DNA of 64,000 nucleotides from Microbacterium invictum (GTDB lineage Bacteria > Actinomycetota > Actinomycetes > Actinomycetales > Microbacteriaceae): the NCBI RefSeq assembly GCF_014197265.1, contig NZ_JACIFH010000001.1:186001-250000 (forward strand), in the 5' to 3' direction. The notes under the pieces were generated by a model. It was given only the letters and a program-made list of their open reading frames with translations, ran no database searches and was not told where the DNA came from. This document shows, piece after piece, positions 1 to 7,503 of the stretch (positions within the stretch are counted from its first letter, which is position 1; each line of letters opens with the position of its first letter). Made by a program: the position numbers and the translations under genes.

Positions 1-50
1 CGCTCGTCGGCGGTGATGTCGGTCAGGGCAGAGGCCGTGAGAAGGGTCAT
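1..50 (-). CDS. N-terminus of a hypothetical protein (cut by window edge)
   Basis: An open frame starts at an ATG whose first base is 50 and runs leftward off the window; the visible residues are MTLLTASALTDITADE. A TACGGT hexamer lies exactly six bases before the ATG, the leaderless-start pattern used by many genes here, and this is the main support. Only 16 residues are visible, so no family can be named. Confidence 0.5.
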   Translation of the reverse strand, partial: MTLLTASALTDITADE

Positions 51-56
51 GCCGCG

Positions 57-62
57 ACCGTA
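57..62 (-). promoter_or_regulatory. -10 box, leaderless start of the edge gene
   Basis: TACGGT on the minus strand is followed by six bases and then the ATG at 50, so the transcript would begin at the start codon. Confidence 0.45.
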
Positions 63-155
63 TCGGGACGGTGAAGCGGATGCCGGGGCGCCGACATCCG
101 CGGTCACACGCGGTCTCCGGGCGTCACGTGCGCGGACGCGACGTCACGTGGGTGC

Positions 156-521
156 TCACTGCGGTGAGGCCGCCCGCTTTCGTGGCGTCATGTACCACTC
201 GACGAACTTCTGCGCGCGCCCGTCGTCGGCGAAGTGGACCTCCCAGAGATTGCTGTACGTCTCGTGACCGGGGTACTCGACGCGGCCCGTGATGATGCCG
301 AGCCGGTCGTCTTCGATCAGCACGTCGAGTTCGTACTCCGGCTCTGAGGGCTCGGGCTCGACCCACGCCGCGACGATCGCGTCGATGCCGCGTGCGGGTT
401 CCGGGTCGTCGGGCCGGAACAGGTATTCCGCGTCGTCGGTGAAGATCGCCCGGACGTCGTCGGGGTTCTTCGACTTCCATGCGGTGATGTAGCCGTCGAG
501 CCAGCTGCGTGTTCTGCTCAT
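156..521 (-). CDS. NTF2-like / SnoaL-like small protein
   Basis: This 121-residue protein has the make-up of an NTF2-fold (SnoaL-like) domain. An N-terminal helix (SWLDGYITAWKSKNPDDVRA) is followed by IFTDDAEY, a Pro/Asp-rich turn, strands around RGIDAIVAAW and YELDVLIED, and an aromatic C-terminal strand (WEVHFADDGRAQKFVEWY). Such domains serve as hydroxysteroid-isomerase-like enzymes or as small binding modules; nothing visible identifies a ligand. It is a lone minus-strand gene, divergent from the DUF3054 gene. The start at 521 is favoured by a TAGACC box six bases upstream. It could equally be called a nuclear transport factor 2 family protein; the exact role is unknown. Confidence 0.8.
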   Translation of the reverse strand: MSRTRSWLDGYITAWKSKNPDDVRAIFTDDAEYLFRPDDPEPARGIDAIVAAWVEPEPSEPEYELDVLIEDDRLGIITGRVEYPGHETYSNLWEVHFADDGRAQKFVEWYMTPRKRAASPQ

Positions 522-527
522 TGCACA

Positions 528-533
528 GGTCTA
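528..533 (-). promoter_or_regulatory. -10 box, leaderless start of NTF2-like gene
   Basis: TAGACC ends six bases before the ATG at 521 and no Shine-Dalgarno sequence is present, so a leaderless transcript is likely. Confidence 0.4.
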
Positions 534-581
534 CCGCGCCGGGCGGGCAGATGCCAGGGGCGGGACCGCGAGAATGGAACC

Positions 582-971
582 ATGACCCCGCGTGCAACCC
601 CGGCATCCCTCATCGGCAGTTTCGCGCTCGATGTCGTGCTGATCGTCGCATTCGCGGCCGCCGGCCGGTCGAGCCATGACTCCGATGTGCTCAGCGGGCT
701 GTGGCAGACGGCGTGGCCGTTCCTCGCGGCGCTCGCCGCCGGCTGGATCGTCACCCGTGCGTGGCGAGCGCCCGCAGCGCCGATCCGCACGGGCGTCGGC
801 GTGTGGGCGGTGACACTCGTGGGCGGGATGCTGTTGCGCATGGCATCGGGTCAGGGCACGGCGCCGCCGTTCATCATCGTCGCGGCACTCGTGCTGGGCG
901 CCGCCCTCGTGGGCTGGCGCGCGATCGCGTACGCGGCGGCGCGGCTGCGGAGGCGGACGACGGTCGACTAG
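582..971 (+). CDS. DUF3054 family membrane protein
   Basis: The 129-residue product is hydrophobic, with four likely membrane helices: about residues 10-27 (FALDVVLIVAFAAAG), 40-58 (TAWPFLAALAAGWIVTRAW), 66-86 (GVGVWAVTLVGGMLLRMA) and 93-112 (PPFIIVAALVLGAALVGWRA). Size and pattern fit the DUF3054 family of small actinobacterial membrane proteins, whose function is unknown to me. The C-terminus is a basic tail (ARLRRRTTVD), expected to face the cytoplasm. GAGAAT at 570-575 lies six bases before the ATG, so the transcript may be leaderless. It ends 37 bases before the next gene, which has its own -10 box. Confidence 0.85.
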   Translation: MTPRATPASLIGSFALDVVLIVAFAAAGRSSHDSDVLSGLWQTAWPFLAALAAGWIVTRAWRAPAAPIRTGVGVWAVTLVGGMLLRMASGQGTAPPFIIVAALVLGAALVGWRAIAYAAARLRRRTTVD

Positions 972-996
972 CGTGTGTGCGACTCCCGGGCGAGGC

Positions 997-1002
997 TACG
1001 GT
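997..1002 (+). promoter_or_regulatory. -10 box, leaderless start of PEP-mutase-like gene
   Basis: TACGGT is followed by six bases (ggagct) and then ATG at 1009. This favours 1009 over the GTG at 973. Confidence 0.5.
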
Positions 1003-1008
1003 GGAGCT

Positions 1009-1788
1009 ATGACCACTCAGGCACAGCGAGCCCAGACCCTGTCCGCCCTGCACGCCGCGCCGGAGATCCTCCGGGTCGTCAACGTGTGGGATGTCGTATC
1101 GGCGAAGGCGGTCATCGCCCTGCCGGAGACGAAGGCGATCGCCACCGCCGGGCACTCGATCGCCGCGACGTTCGGGTATCCGGATGGCGAGAACATTCCC
1201 CTCGAACTCGTGCTCGACATGGTCGGACGCATCGTGGAGGTCGCCGGTGATCTGCCCGTCACCGCCGATCTGGATGCCGGATTCGGCGACGCCGGCGAGA
1301 CCGTGCGCCGCGCGATCGGTGTCGGCGTCGTGGGTGCGAACGTCGAAGACCGGCTGAAGCCGCTGGCCGACTCCGTCGCCGCGGTCGAGGCGATCGTGCG
1401 TGCGGGGGAGTCTGAGGGCGTGCCGTTCGCGCTGAACGCGCGGACGGATGCGTTCGTGCGTGCCGGCGACCGGCCCGTCGAGCAGTCCATCGCCGATGCG
1501 ATCGAGCGCGGGCGCGCCTACCTCGATGCGGGTGCGGACGTCGTGTTCGTCCCCGGGGTCCTGAACGCCGACGTCACCCGTCAGCTCGTCGAGGGCATCG
1601 GCCAGCGCAAGGTGAGCGTGATCGGCTTGCCCGGTGCTTTGAGCGCCGCGGAGTACGAGGCACTGGGCGTCGCGCGGATCTCCTACGGGCCGACGACGCA
1701 GCGCGTCGCCCTGACCGCGCTGCAGGATGTGGCGAAGAGCCTGTATGCCGACGGTGTGATCCCCGAGGGCACGCGCGCGCTGAACTGA
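1009..1788 (+). CDS. isocitrate lyase / PEP mutase family enzyme
   Basis: A 259-residue TIM-barrel protein of the isocitrate lyase/phosphoenolpyruvate mutase superfamily. Visible hallmarks are VVNVWDVVSAKAV near residue 24, TAGHSIAATFGYPDGE at 46-61, the Mg-binding segment VTADLDAGFGD at 84-94, the VEDR strand and the LNARTDAF strand. The KKCGH catalytic loop of true isocitrate and methylisocitrate lyases is not seen, so it belongs with the uncharacterised PEP-phosphonomutase-like or carboxyphosphonoenolpyruvate-type members that act on C-C or C-P bonds of 2-oxo acids. The substrate is unknown. It converges on the ATP-grasp gene, ending 18 bases from that gene's stop. I preferred the ATG at 1009 because of the -10 box at 997-1002. 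Confidence 0.85.
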   Translation: MTTQAQRAQTLSALHAAPEILRVVNVWDVVSAKAVIALPETKAIATAGHSIAATFGYPDGENIPLELVLDMVGRIVEVAGDLPVTADLDAGFGDAGETVRRAIGVGVVGANVEDRLKPLADSVAAVEAIVRAGESEGVPFALNARTDAFVRAGDRPVEQSIADAIERGRAYLDAGADVVFVPGVLNADVTRQLVEGIGQRKVSVIGLPGALSAAEYEALGVARISYGPTTQRVALTALQDVAKSLYADGVIPEGTRALN

Positions 1789-1805
1789 CCACAGCGGGGT
1801 GCCGT

Positions 1806-2702
1806 TCAGTGCACCGCCGCGCGCAGGATCGCATCCACCACGGCGTCGGTCGCGTGCGGTGCGACGTGCAGGTTGAGGGCCGGCTCGATCAGCTCGACCT
1901 CGAGCACGACGAGCCCGAACTCCGCGGAGTCGACGATGTCGATGCGGGCATACAGCGGCATCGCCTGGCCGGTCGTGGCGCACACGGCATCCATCACCTC
2001 GGCAGCGAACGCACGCTCGGCCTCGGTCGTCTCCACCGGTTCGGGATGCTCCACGTACACGCCGCCGATCAGCCCGCCGCCGGCCTCGAGCAGCGCGCCC
2101 TTCGCGATCGCGTGCGTGTGCCGGCCCTCGATCGAGTACAGCGCCTTCTCACCGCCGGCGCTGAGCTCGGTGACCTCGGGCTGGATCATCGCGACACCGC
2201 CACCGGCGATGATGCGCTCGGCGAGGCGCAGCGCCGCCGGGTCGGCCGCATCGAACAGCCCCGTGTCGCGGGCGCCGGCCGAGACCGCCGGCTTTACGAC
2301 GACGCGGCGATCCGTCCACGCGGACAGCGCTGCGAGGACATCAGCGGCCGTGCGGCCGTATTGCGTCGGGACGGCGCGGATGCCGGCGAACTCGAGGTCG
2401 CGCAGATACTGCTTGTCGAGGTTCCACCTCACGAGTGCGGGGGAATTCACCACGCGCGTCGCGGACTCGGCGCGGTCCAGCCACGCCTGGAACTCGTCCG
2501 GCCGGTCGGGATAGTCCCACGGCGACCGGAGGACGAGCAGGTCGTACGGCGCGAGGTCGGCGGTCGAGTGCCACACGACGGCTTCGGCGGGCGCGCCGCG
2601 GGTCTCCAGCGCGGCGAGCAGGATGGGCGTGTCGTGGTCGGGGTCATCGGCGGCATACGCGTCGGTGACGACGATGCCGATCCGCGGGGTCGAGTCGGTC
2701 AC
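1806..2702 (-). CDS. ATP-grasp domain protein (DcsG/RimK-like)
   Basis: This 298-residue protein has an ATP-grasp layout. An N-terminal sensing part ends in LVLRSPWDYPDRPDEF; then comes NSPALVRWNLDKQYL, the ATP-clamp strand RRVVVKPAVSAGARDTGLF, the IQPEVTELSAGGEKALYSIEG segment, and a C-terminal metal-binding block (ARIDIVDSAEFGLVVLEVELIEPAL). This resembles O-ureido-serine cyclo-ligase-type (DcsG) and glutathione-synthetase-like ligases, which join a carboxylate to an amine or similar nucleophile using ATP; the actual substrates cannot be read. The start is a GTG 23 bases after the lactonase stop on the same strand, with no clear ribosome binding site, so the two genes probably share a message. 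Confidence 0.8.
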   Translation of the reverse strand: MTDSTPRIGIVVTDAYAADDPDHDTPILLAALETRGAPAEAVVWHSTADLAPYDLLVLRSPWDYPDRPDEFQAWLDRAESATRVVNSPALVRWNLDKQYLRDLEFAGIRAVPTQYGRTAADVLAALSAWTDRRVVVKPAVSAGARDTGLFDAADPAALRLAERIIAGGGVAMIQPEVTELSAGGEKALYSIEGRHTHAIAKGALLEAGGGLIGGVYVEHPEPVETTEAERAFAAEVMDAVCATTGQAMPLYARIDIVDSAEFGLVVLEVELIEPALNLHVAPHATDAVVDAILRAAVH

Positions 2703-2725
2703 AGTCGGTGCAGGGCGGCGCCCGG

Positions 2726-3766
2726 TCAGGCGAACCGGACCCAGTTGGCACCGCGGCCGGTCTCGGCCTGCCGGCGCAGCTCGAGCCGGCTACCGTCCAC
2801 GGCGTACAGCGAGACGGTCGTCGACTGCTCGCCCGCCGCGATCAGCCAGGCGCCGTCGGGGCTGAGCGCGAACCCGCGCGGCTGCGGCTCGGTGACGGTG
2901 AACGTGTCGGGGGCCGTGAGCGAACCGTCCGCGGCGACCGCGACGGCCCCGAGAGTGCTCTCGGTGCGCTCCGACGCCCACAGCCGGCGTCCGTCGTCGC
3001 CCCAGTGCAGGTCCGCGCCCCAGATGAAGTGGTTCGCGCGGGGGTCGGCCCCGAACTCGCTGTGCCCGAGGCCCTTCGACGGGTCGTGGGCGGGGGCGGA
3101 GCCGCGCAGGGTGAGCGTGCCGGTGGCGGTGTCGCGCGCGTAGTGCAGCACGTCCGCCGAGAACTCGGTGAGGACGTACACGGCGTCCTGCGCCTCGTTC
3201 AGCACGAGGTGGCGGGGTCCGCTGCCGGCCGGCGCGGCCACGGTCTCGGGGTCGAGCGGAGTGAGGCGCATGTCGTCGGCGACGGCGTACTGGGCGACGA
3301 GGTCCGCACCGAGCGAGACGAAGTAGGCGAACCGCCCGTCCGCGCTCGGCAGCACCGAGTGCAGGTTCGGGAACTCGATCTGCGACACCGGTGCCCCCAC
3401 CACGCCGTCGACGATCGGTGCGCTGATGCCGTAGCCGCCCCCGTACGACGCGCCGAGCAGGCCGGCGCCGTCGTGGGTGAGGGCGAGGTAGTTCATGCCG
3501 CCGGCGGGGAGGTCGAGCCGGTCTGCCACGGTGAGCGCGCCGGTCTCGCGGTCGAGGGAGAGTGTCAGGATGCCGGGGGCTTCGCCCGCGCCGGCGCCTT
3601 TCACCGCGGCGTGGACCAGGTTGCGTGAGCGGTCGATCGCGAAGTTCGAGCACCCGGTGAGGCCTTCGGTCACGGCGATGCGCTCCAGCGCGCCGTCGGT
3701 GAGTCGGAAGGTGCTGATGGTCCCGTCGCCCGAGTTGGCGACGAGGGCGAGTGTCGAGTCGGTCAT
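2726..3766 (-). CDS. lactonase family beta-propeller protein (6-phosphogluconolactonase-like)
   Basis: The 346-residue product is a seven-bladed-propeller lactonase of the cytosolic Pgl family. Blade-like repeats are visible, for example LALVANSGDGTISTFRL at the N-terminus, LPAGGMNYLALTHDG, LHSVLPSADGRFAYFVSLG, GSGPRHLVLNEAQDAVYVL, WGDDGRRLWASERTESTLG and QPRGFALSPDGAWLIAAG. Family members hydrolyse 6-phosphogluconolactone in the pentose phosphate pathway, but many paralogues are unassigned. The internal ATG at 3766 is the right start: it is preceded at six bases by TACGAT and also by a GAGGG ribosome-binding-like sequence, and the protein then begins MTDSTLALVANSG. It is divergent from ribokinase and first in a two-gene unit with the ATP-grasp gene. 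Confidence 0.85.
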   Translation of the reverse strand: MTDSTLALVANSGDGTISTFRLTDGALERIAVTEGLTGCSNFAIDRSRNLVHAAVKGAGAGEAPGILTLSLDRETGALTVADRLDLPAGGMNYLALTHDGAGLLGASYGGGYGISAPIVDGVVGAPVSQIEFPNLHSVLPSADGRFAYFVSLGADLVAQYAVADDMRLTPLDPETVAAPAGSGPRHLVLNEAQDAVYVLTEFSADVLHYARDTATGTLTLRGSAPAHDPSKGLGHSEFGADPRANHFIWGADLHWGDDGRRLWASERTESTLGAVAVAADGSLTAPDTFTVTEPQPRGFALSPDGAWLIAAGEQSTTVSLYAVDGSRLELRRQAETGRGANWVRFA

Positions 3767-3772
3767 CCCTCG

Positions 3773-3778
3773 ATCGTA
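3773..3778 (-). promoter_or_regulatory. -10 box of the lactonase gene
   Basis: TACGAT on the minus strand, six bases before ATG 3766. Confidence 0.45.
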
Positions 3779-3834
3779 CGGCGCGCGGGGGACGCGACGG
3801 CCTCCGCGGTCGGCCGGCGCTGGACGCCGAGCGG

Positions 3835-3840
3835 CACAAT
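3835..3840 (+). promoter_or_regulatory. -10 box, leaderless start of ribokinase
   Basis: CACAAT, seven bases before the ATG at 3848. The in-frame ATG at 3839 overlaps this box, so 3848 is the better start. Confidence 0.4.
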
Positions 3841-3847
3841 GGGAGCC

Positions 3848-4744
3848 ATGGCAACAGCGCGCGTCCTCGTCTTCGGGTCGATCAACGCCGACACGACTCT
3901 GCGCGTGGAGCGCATCCCCCTCGTCGGCGAGACCGTCGTCGCGCACGACGTCCAGTACGCGTCGGGTGGGAAGGGAGCCAACCAGGCGTACGCGGCCGCG
4001 TGCACCCGGCCCGGCGTGGCGGTGCTCATGGCCGGTGCGATCGGCGACGACGCGCGCGGTGCGCAGATGCGCGATGAGCTCGCGGCGGCCGGTGTCGACG
4101 TCTCGCTGATCCGCGAGGTGGACGGCCCGTCGGGAACGGCGCTGATCACCGTGGATGCAGACGGCGGCAACGTCATCGTCGTCGCGCCCGGCGCGAACCA
4201 CCGCTGGGAGACCCGGCCCGAGGTGCCGGTCACCGCAGGTGACGTCGTCGTGCTGCAACTCGAACTGCCCTTGGACATCGTCGAGCACGTCGCGCGGACG
4301 GCTCACGCAGCGGGCGCACGGGTCGTGCTCAACGCCGCCCCCGCCACTCCCGGAGCCGAGCGGCTGCTGCCCCTCGTCGACTGCCTCGTCGTCAACGAGC
4401 CCGAGGCGACGGCACTCCTCGCCCAGGTGGACGTGGAACTGCCGGTCCTCGGCGCGCGCCTCGACCTCGACATCGTCATCACGCGGGGCGCCGACGGCGC
4501 CTCGGTGCTCCGTCGCGGAGACGCCGAGGTCCGTCTCCCGGCGTTCCCGGCCGAAGCGGTCGACACAGTCGGCGCCGGTGACGCGTTCGTCGGCGCGCTC
4601 GCTGCAGCCCTCGCCGCCGGCGACGACCTGCTGGCAGCCGCGCGGCGTGGGGCGGCGGCCGGGGCGCTCACCGTCTCGGTGGCCGGAGCCCGGCATCCAC
4701 AGCTCTCGGGCGACCTCGTCGACGACCGGCTGAACCAGCGCTGA
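3848..4744 (+). CDS. rbsK: ribokinase (PfkB family)
   Basis: The 298-residue product is a PfkB-family sugar kinase. It has the N-terminal strand VLVFGSINADTTLRVERIP, the first signature GGKGANQAYAAA at residues 40-51 and the second signature DTVGAGDAF at 239-247, where the second Asp (245) is the catalytic base and GAG forms the anion hole. Length and the GSINAD start fit ribokinase, which phosphorylates D-ribose at O5 using ATP for entry into the pentose phosphate pool. No ribose transporter or repressor lies beside it, so another ribose-like substrate cannot be excluded. It is divergent from the lactonase gene, with overlapping promoter regions. Confidence 0.85.
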   Translation: MATARVLVFGSINADTTLRVERIPLVGETVVAHDVQYASGGKGANQAYAAACTRPGVAVLMAGAIGDDARGAQMRDELAAAGVDVSLIREVDGPSGTALITVDADGGNVIVVAPGANHRWETRPEVPVTAGDVVVLQLELPLDIVEHVARTAHAAGARVVLNAAPATPGAERLLPLVDCLVVNEPEATALLAQVDVELPVLGARLDLDIVITRGADGASVLRRGDAEVRLPAFPAEAVDTVGAGDAFVGALAAALAAGDDLLAAARRGAAAGALTVSVAGARHPQLSGDLVDDRLNQR

Positions 4745-4766
4745 CCGCCCGCCCCCGACCTCTGTC

Positions 4767-4772
4767 TACGAT
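4767..4772 (+). promoter_or_regulatory. candidate -10 box of the DUF151 gene
   Basis: TACGAT 32 bases before the ATG at 4805; the short leader carries a GGAGGGAGG ribosome binding site. Confidence 0.35.
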
Positions 4773-4804
4773 GGAACCGATCCGCGCGGCGGAGGGAGGC
4801 TTTC

Positions 4805-5296
4805 ATGGTCCAGGTTCGCGTGGCCGGCGTCGCACTCGATGCGACCGGCCAGCACGTCATCCTCTTGAAGCCGGTCGACGCGCTCCCGGGTGAGGGCACG
4901 ATCGTGCCGATCTGGATCGGGGCGCAGGAGGCCACCTCCATCCTCATCGCGGTAGAAGGCGCCGTCGCCCCGCGCCCGCTCGCGCACGACCTCATGATGT
5001 CGCTGCTGGAGACCCTCGGCGCGAGTGTCGAGAAGGTCGAGGTCACCCGCATCGACGGGGGCACCTTCTACGCCGAGATCACCCTGTCGTCGCTGTCCGG
5101 CATCCGGGTCGTCGATGCGCGACCCTCGGACGCGGTGGCCCTGGCCTCACGCGCGGGAGCGCCCATCTGGGTCGCCGACGCCGTGTTCGCCGATGCCGGT
5201 GTCCCCGACGTCATGGCGGCTGAAGAGACCGAAGAGAACCTCGCCGAGTTCAAGGACTTCCTCGATCATGTCGACCCCGACGACTTCAAGGAGTGA
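4805..5296 (+). CDS. bifunctional nuclease (DUF151/BFN) family protein
   Basis: The 163-residue protein carries the DUF151/BFN domain: HVILLKPVDALPGEGTIVPIWIG early on, QEATSILIAVEGAVAPRPLAHDLM in the middle, then VEVTRIDGGTFYAEI and VVDARPSDAVALASRAGAPIWVAD. Plant BFN members have nuclease activity; the role of bacterial members is not settled. The C-terminus is acidic (EETEENLAEFKDFLDHVDPDDF), as is common in actinobacterial versions. A strong GGAGGGAGG site precedes the ATG. The aminopeptidase gene begins 45 bases after its stop and has its own TACGAT box. Confidence 0.85.
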   Translation: MVQVRVAGVALDATGQHVILLKPVDALPGEGTIVPIWIGAQEATSILIAVEGAVAPRPLAHDLMMSLLETLGASVEKVEVTRIDGGTFYAEITLSSLSGIRVVDARPSDAVALASRAGAPIWVADAVFADAGVPDVMAAEETEENLAEFKDFLDHVDPDDFKE

Positions 5297-5341
5297 CGAC
5301 GTCGCGAACTACGATCGAAGGATCACCCGAGGAGGTCCTTC

Positions 5342-6622
5342 GTGCCCGCTGACGCACTCGCCCATGCCGCCGATCTCGCCGATTTCGTCGCGGCGTCCCC
5401 GTCGAGCTTCCACGCTGCCGCCGAGGTGGCGCGTCGACTCGTGGATGCCGGATTCACCACGCTCGGCGAAGACGCGGCTTGGCCCGACCAGCCCGGCGGC
5501 CGGTTCGTCGTGGTCCGCGACGGCGCCGTGCTCGCCTGGGTCGTGCCCGGGGGAGCGACCGCAGCCACCGGCATCCGGATCTTCGGTGCGCACAGCGATT
5601 CACCGGGCTTCAAGCTCAAGCCGCAGCCGACCACAGGCAAGCTGGGGTGGCTGCAGGCCGGCGTCGAGATCTACGGCGGCCCGCTGCTGAACTCGTGGCT
5701 CGACCGGGAGCTCGTGCTCGCCGGCCGGCTCGTGCTCGACGACGGGTCGACCGTGCTGGCCGACTCCGGCCCGCTGCTGCGCCTGCCGCAGCTGGCGATC
5801 CACCTCGACCGCGAGGCGAACAACGGCCTCGCCCTCAACAAGCAGGCTCAGACGCAGCCGGTCTGGGGGCTCGGCGAGTCGGAGTCGGCCGATCTGCTGG
5901 CCGAGCTCGCGGGCTCGGCGGGGGTCGATGCCGCGCGCATCCGCGGCTACGACATCGTGACCGCCGACGCCGCCCGCGGGCTGGTGTTCGGGCACGACGA
6001 TGTGTTCTTCGCCTCCGGACGGCTGGACGATCTGGCATCGGTTCACGCGGGCGTCGTCGCGCTCGCCGGCGCCGCCGACGGATTCGACGCCGATCACATC
6101 GCCATGCTCGCCGTGTTCGACCACGAGGAAGTCGGGTCGGGAACCCGGTCGGGTGCGGCCGGGCCGTTCCTGGCGGACGTGATCGAGCGCATCCAGCTCT
6201 CGCTCGGCGCCGACCGCGAGCAGCAGCTGCGCGCGCTCGCGGCGTCGTGGTGCGTCTCGAGCGATGTCGGCCACTCGGTGCACCCGAATTACGCCGACAA
6301 GCACGACCCGGTCGTCCAGCCCGTGCTCGGCTCGGGCCCGATCCTGAAGATCAACGCCAACCAGCGCTACGCGACCGACGCCGTCGGCGCCGCAGCCTGG
6401 AACGGATGGTGTGCGGATGCCGGAGTCTCGAGCCAGGAGTTCGTCTCCAACAACACCGTGCCGTGCGGCTCGACGATCGGGCCGATCACCGCGACCCGGC
6501 TGGGCATCCGGACCGTCGACGTCGGCATCCCGATCCTGTCGATGCACTCGGCCCGAGAGCTCGCCGGCGTCAGCGATCTGTGGGACCTGACACGCGTCGC
6601 GGCCGCCTACTTCACGCGCTGA
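5342..6622 (+). CDS. M18 family aminopeptidase
   Basis: A 426-residue zinc aminopeptidase of family M18 (aspartyl aminopeptidase-like), which removes N-terminal, often acidic, residues from peptides in the cytoplasm. Co-catalytic metal motifs are visible: GAHSDSPGFKLKP with His84, the catalytic/metal pair in FDHEEVGSG at 259-266, DVGHSVHPNYADKHDP in the C-terminal half and the final metal His at about 402 (MHSARELAG). The length is normal for the family. GTG is the start: it is preceded by GAGGAGG seven bases away, and a TACGAT box lies at 5310-5315. Downstream is the 73-bp repeat array. Confidence 0.9.
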   Translation: MPADALAHAADLADFVAASPSSFHAAAEVARRLVDAGFTTLGEDAAWPDQPGGRFVVVRDGAVLAWVVPGGATAATGIRIFGAHSDSPGFKLKPQPTTGKLGWLQAGVEIYGGPLLNSWLDRELVLAGRLVLDDGSTVLADSGPLLRLPQLAIHLDREANNGLALNKQAQTQPVWGLGESESADLLAELAGSAGVDAARIRGYDIVTADAARGLVFGHDDVFFASGRLDDLASVHAGVVALAGAADGFDADHIAMLAVFDHEEVGSGTRSGAAGPFLADVIERIQLSLGADREQQLRALAASWCVSSDVGHSVHPNYADKHDPVVQPVLGSGPILKINANQRYATDAVGAAAWNGWCADAGVSSQEFVSNNTVPCGSTIGPITATRLGIRTVDVGIPILSMHSARELAGVSDLWDLTRVAAAYFTR

Positions 6623-6640
6623 ACCCGGGACCTCGGGATC

Positions 6641-6876
6641 TTGAGTTGGCGCTCGCGTCGGGTATGCGGCGATATACCCGTTCGGCGCGCCAACTGTGGC
6701 GGCGCCCGGGGTCGTGAGTTGGCGCTTGCGTCGGGTATCAGGGGATATACCCGTTCGGCGCGCCAACTGTGGCGGCGCCCGGGATCGTGAGTTGGCGCTT
6801 GCGTCGGGTATCAGGCGATATACCCGTTCGGCGCGCCAACTGTGGCGGCGCTCGGGATCTTGAGTTGGCGCTCGCG
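6641..6876. repeat. 73-bp tandem repeat, three full units plus a partial fourth
   Basis: Units begin at 6641, 6714, 6787 and (partial) 6860, an exact 73-bp period with only a few substitutions. Each full unit is itself an inverted repeat: AGTTGGCGC pairs with GCGCCAACT, with an inner CGGGTAT pairing with ATACCCG. The array fills the gap between the aminopeptidase gene and the PIN gene. There are no spacers, so it is not CRISPR. It could act as a terminator or be a REP-like or mobile palindrome. Confidence 0.9.
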
Positions 6877-6948
6877 ATCGCGAAGGGGCTCGCCGAGATC
6901 GAGGCTCCGCGACCCACCGGGCCGATCGGTCAGTCGGTGCCGGTCTGA
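6859..6948 (+). pseudogene. possible coding remnant ending at TGA 6946-6948
   Basis: Directly after the last repeat unit a frame reads ALAIAKGLAEIEAPRP and continues to a TGA, with almost every third base G or C, like real genes here. It has no start of its own and sits 47 bases before the PIN gene, where a VapB-type antitoxin would lie. It may be the tail of a gene interrupted by the repeat, or chance. Confidence 0.2.
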
Positions 6949-6983
6949 CCGCGCAGGCACTGGGGAACGTCGGTGCGCAGTGG

Positions 6984-6989
6984 CAGGAT
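6984..6989 (+). promoter_or_regulatory. -10 box, leaderless start of PIN gene
   Basis: CAGGAT, six bases before the ATG at 6996. Confidence 0.35.
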
Positions 6990-6995
6990 CGGCGC

Positions 6996-7391
6996 ATGAC
7001 CCGCTTCGCGATCGACGCGCACACTGCTGTCCGGCTCGTCAGGGACGAGCGCACCCTGAATGGGGCGCATGCCCTGGTCGGCCCGGCGATCCTCCGCTCG
7101 CATGCGATGGCGGCACTGTACCGGGAGGTGCGAGCTGGGCGGCTCGATGAGGCTGAGGGGCGGCGCGTGCTCGAGGGCATCGCCGCGCTGAAGATCCGGC
7201 TGCTCGGCGACCGCGTCTCGCGTTCGAGCGCGTGGAAGATCGCCGCCGGGCTGGACTGGGACGACCCCGCACCCGCGGAGTACCTGGCTGTCGCCGTGCT
7301 GCAGGCCGATGCTCTCATCACCGATGATCCCGTGCTGATCGCAGGGGCGGGCGAGCTGGTGCGGGCGCAGTACGACGACCTGTTCCGCTGA
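6996..7391 (+). CDS. PIN domain protein (VapC-like)
   Basis: The 131-residue protein has a PIN-fold pattern: the N-terminal strand FAIDAHTAVRLV with the first acidic residue Asp7, a central helix (SHAMAALYREVRAGRLDEAEG) and the C-terminal signature EYLAVAVLQADALITDDPVLI with acidic residues in place. PIN proteins are Mg-dependent ribonucleases and most are VapC toxins. No intact antitoxin gene is visible on either side; the upstream space holds the tandem repeat and only a possible coding remnant. The first Asp is followed by Ala-His instead of the usual small residue plus Ser/Thr, so activity is uncertain. It may be an orphan or domesticated toxin. Confidence 0.7.
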   Translation: MTRFAIDAHTAVRLVRDERTLNGAHALVGPAILRSHAMAALYREVRAGRLDEAEGRRVLEGIAALKIRLLGDRVSRSSAWKIAAGLDWDDPAPAEYLAVAVLQADALITDDPVLIAGAGELVRAQYDDLFR

Positions 7392-7429
7392 GATCCGTTC
7401 GCACGGACTGCAGCGGGGTGTTGTCGTCA

Positions 7430-7455
7430 GCGTGCGGCGAACGGTTGCCGCACGC
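7430..7455. terminator. hairpin downstream of the PIN gene
   Basis: GCGTGCGGC pairs perfectly with GCCGCACGC around an eight-base loop. It lies between convergent genes. Confidence 0.55.
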
Positions 7456-7461
7456 GGGTGC

Positions 7462-7491
7462 CGCGGGGAGGACCCGTGAGTCCTCCCCGCG
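7462..7491. terminator. bidirectional hairpin between PIN gene and cspA
   Basis: CGCGGGGAGGAC pairs perfectly with GTCCTCCCCGCG around a six-base loop, immediately beyond the cspA stop. No U-run follows, which is usual in such GC-rich genomes. Confidence 0.65.
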
Positions 7492-7503
7492 ACGGTGCGG
7501 CTC

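Noticed and set aside
3767..4696. Extended N-terminus of the lactonase across the ribokinase gene
   Set aside because: The stretch before 3766 is antisense to ribokinase, and a -10 box lies exactly before ATG 3766.
6641..6876. CRISPR-like array
   Set aside because: The repeated units are contiguous with no variable spacers, and there are no cas genes.
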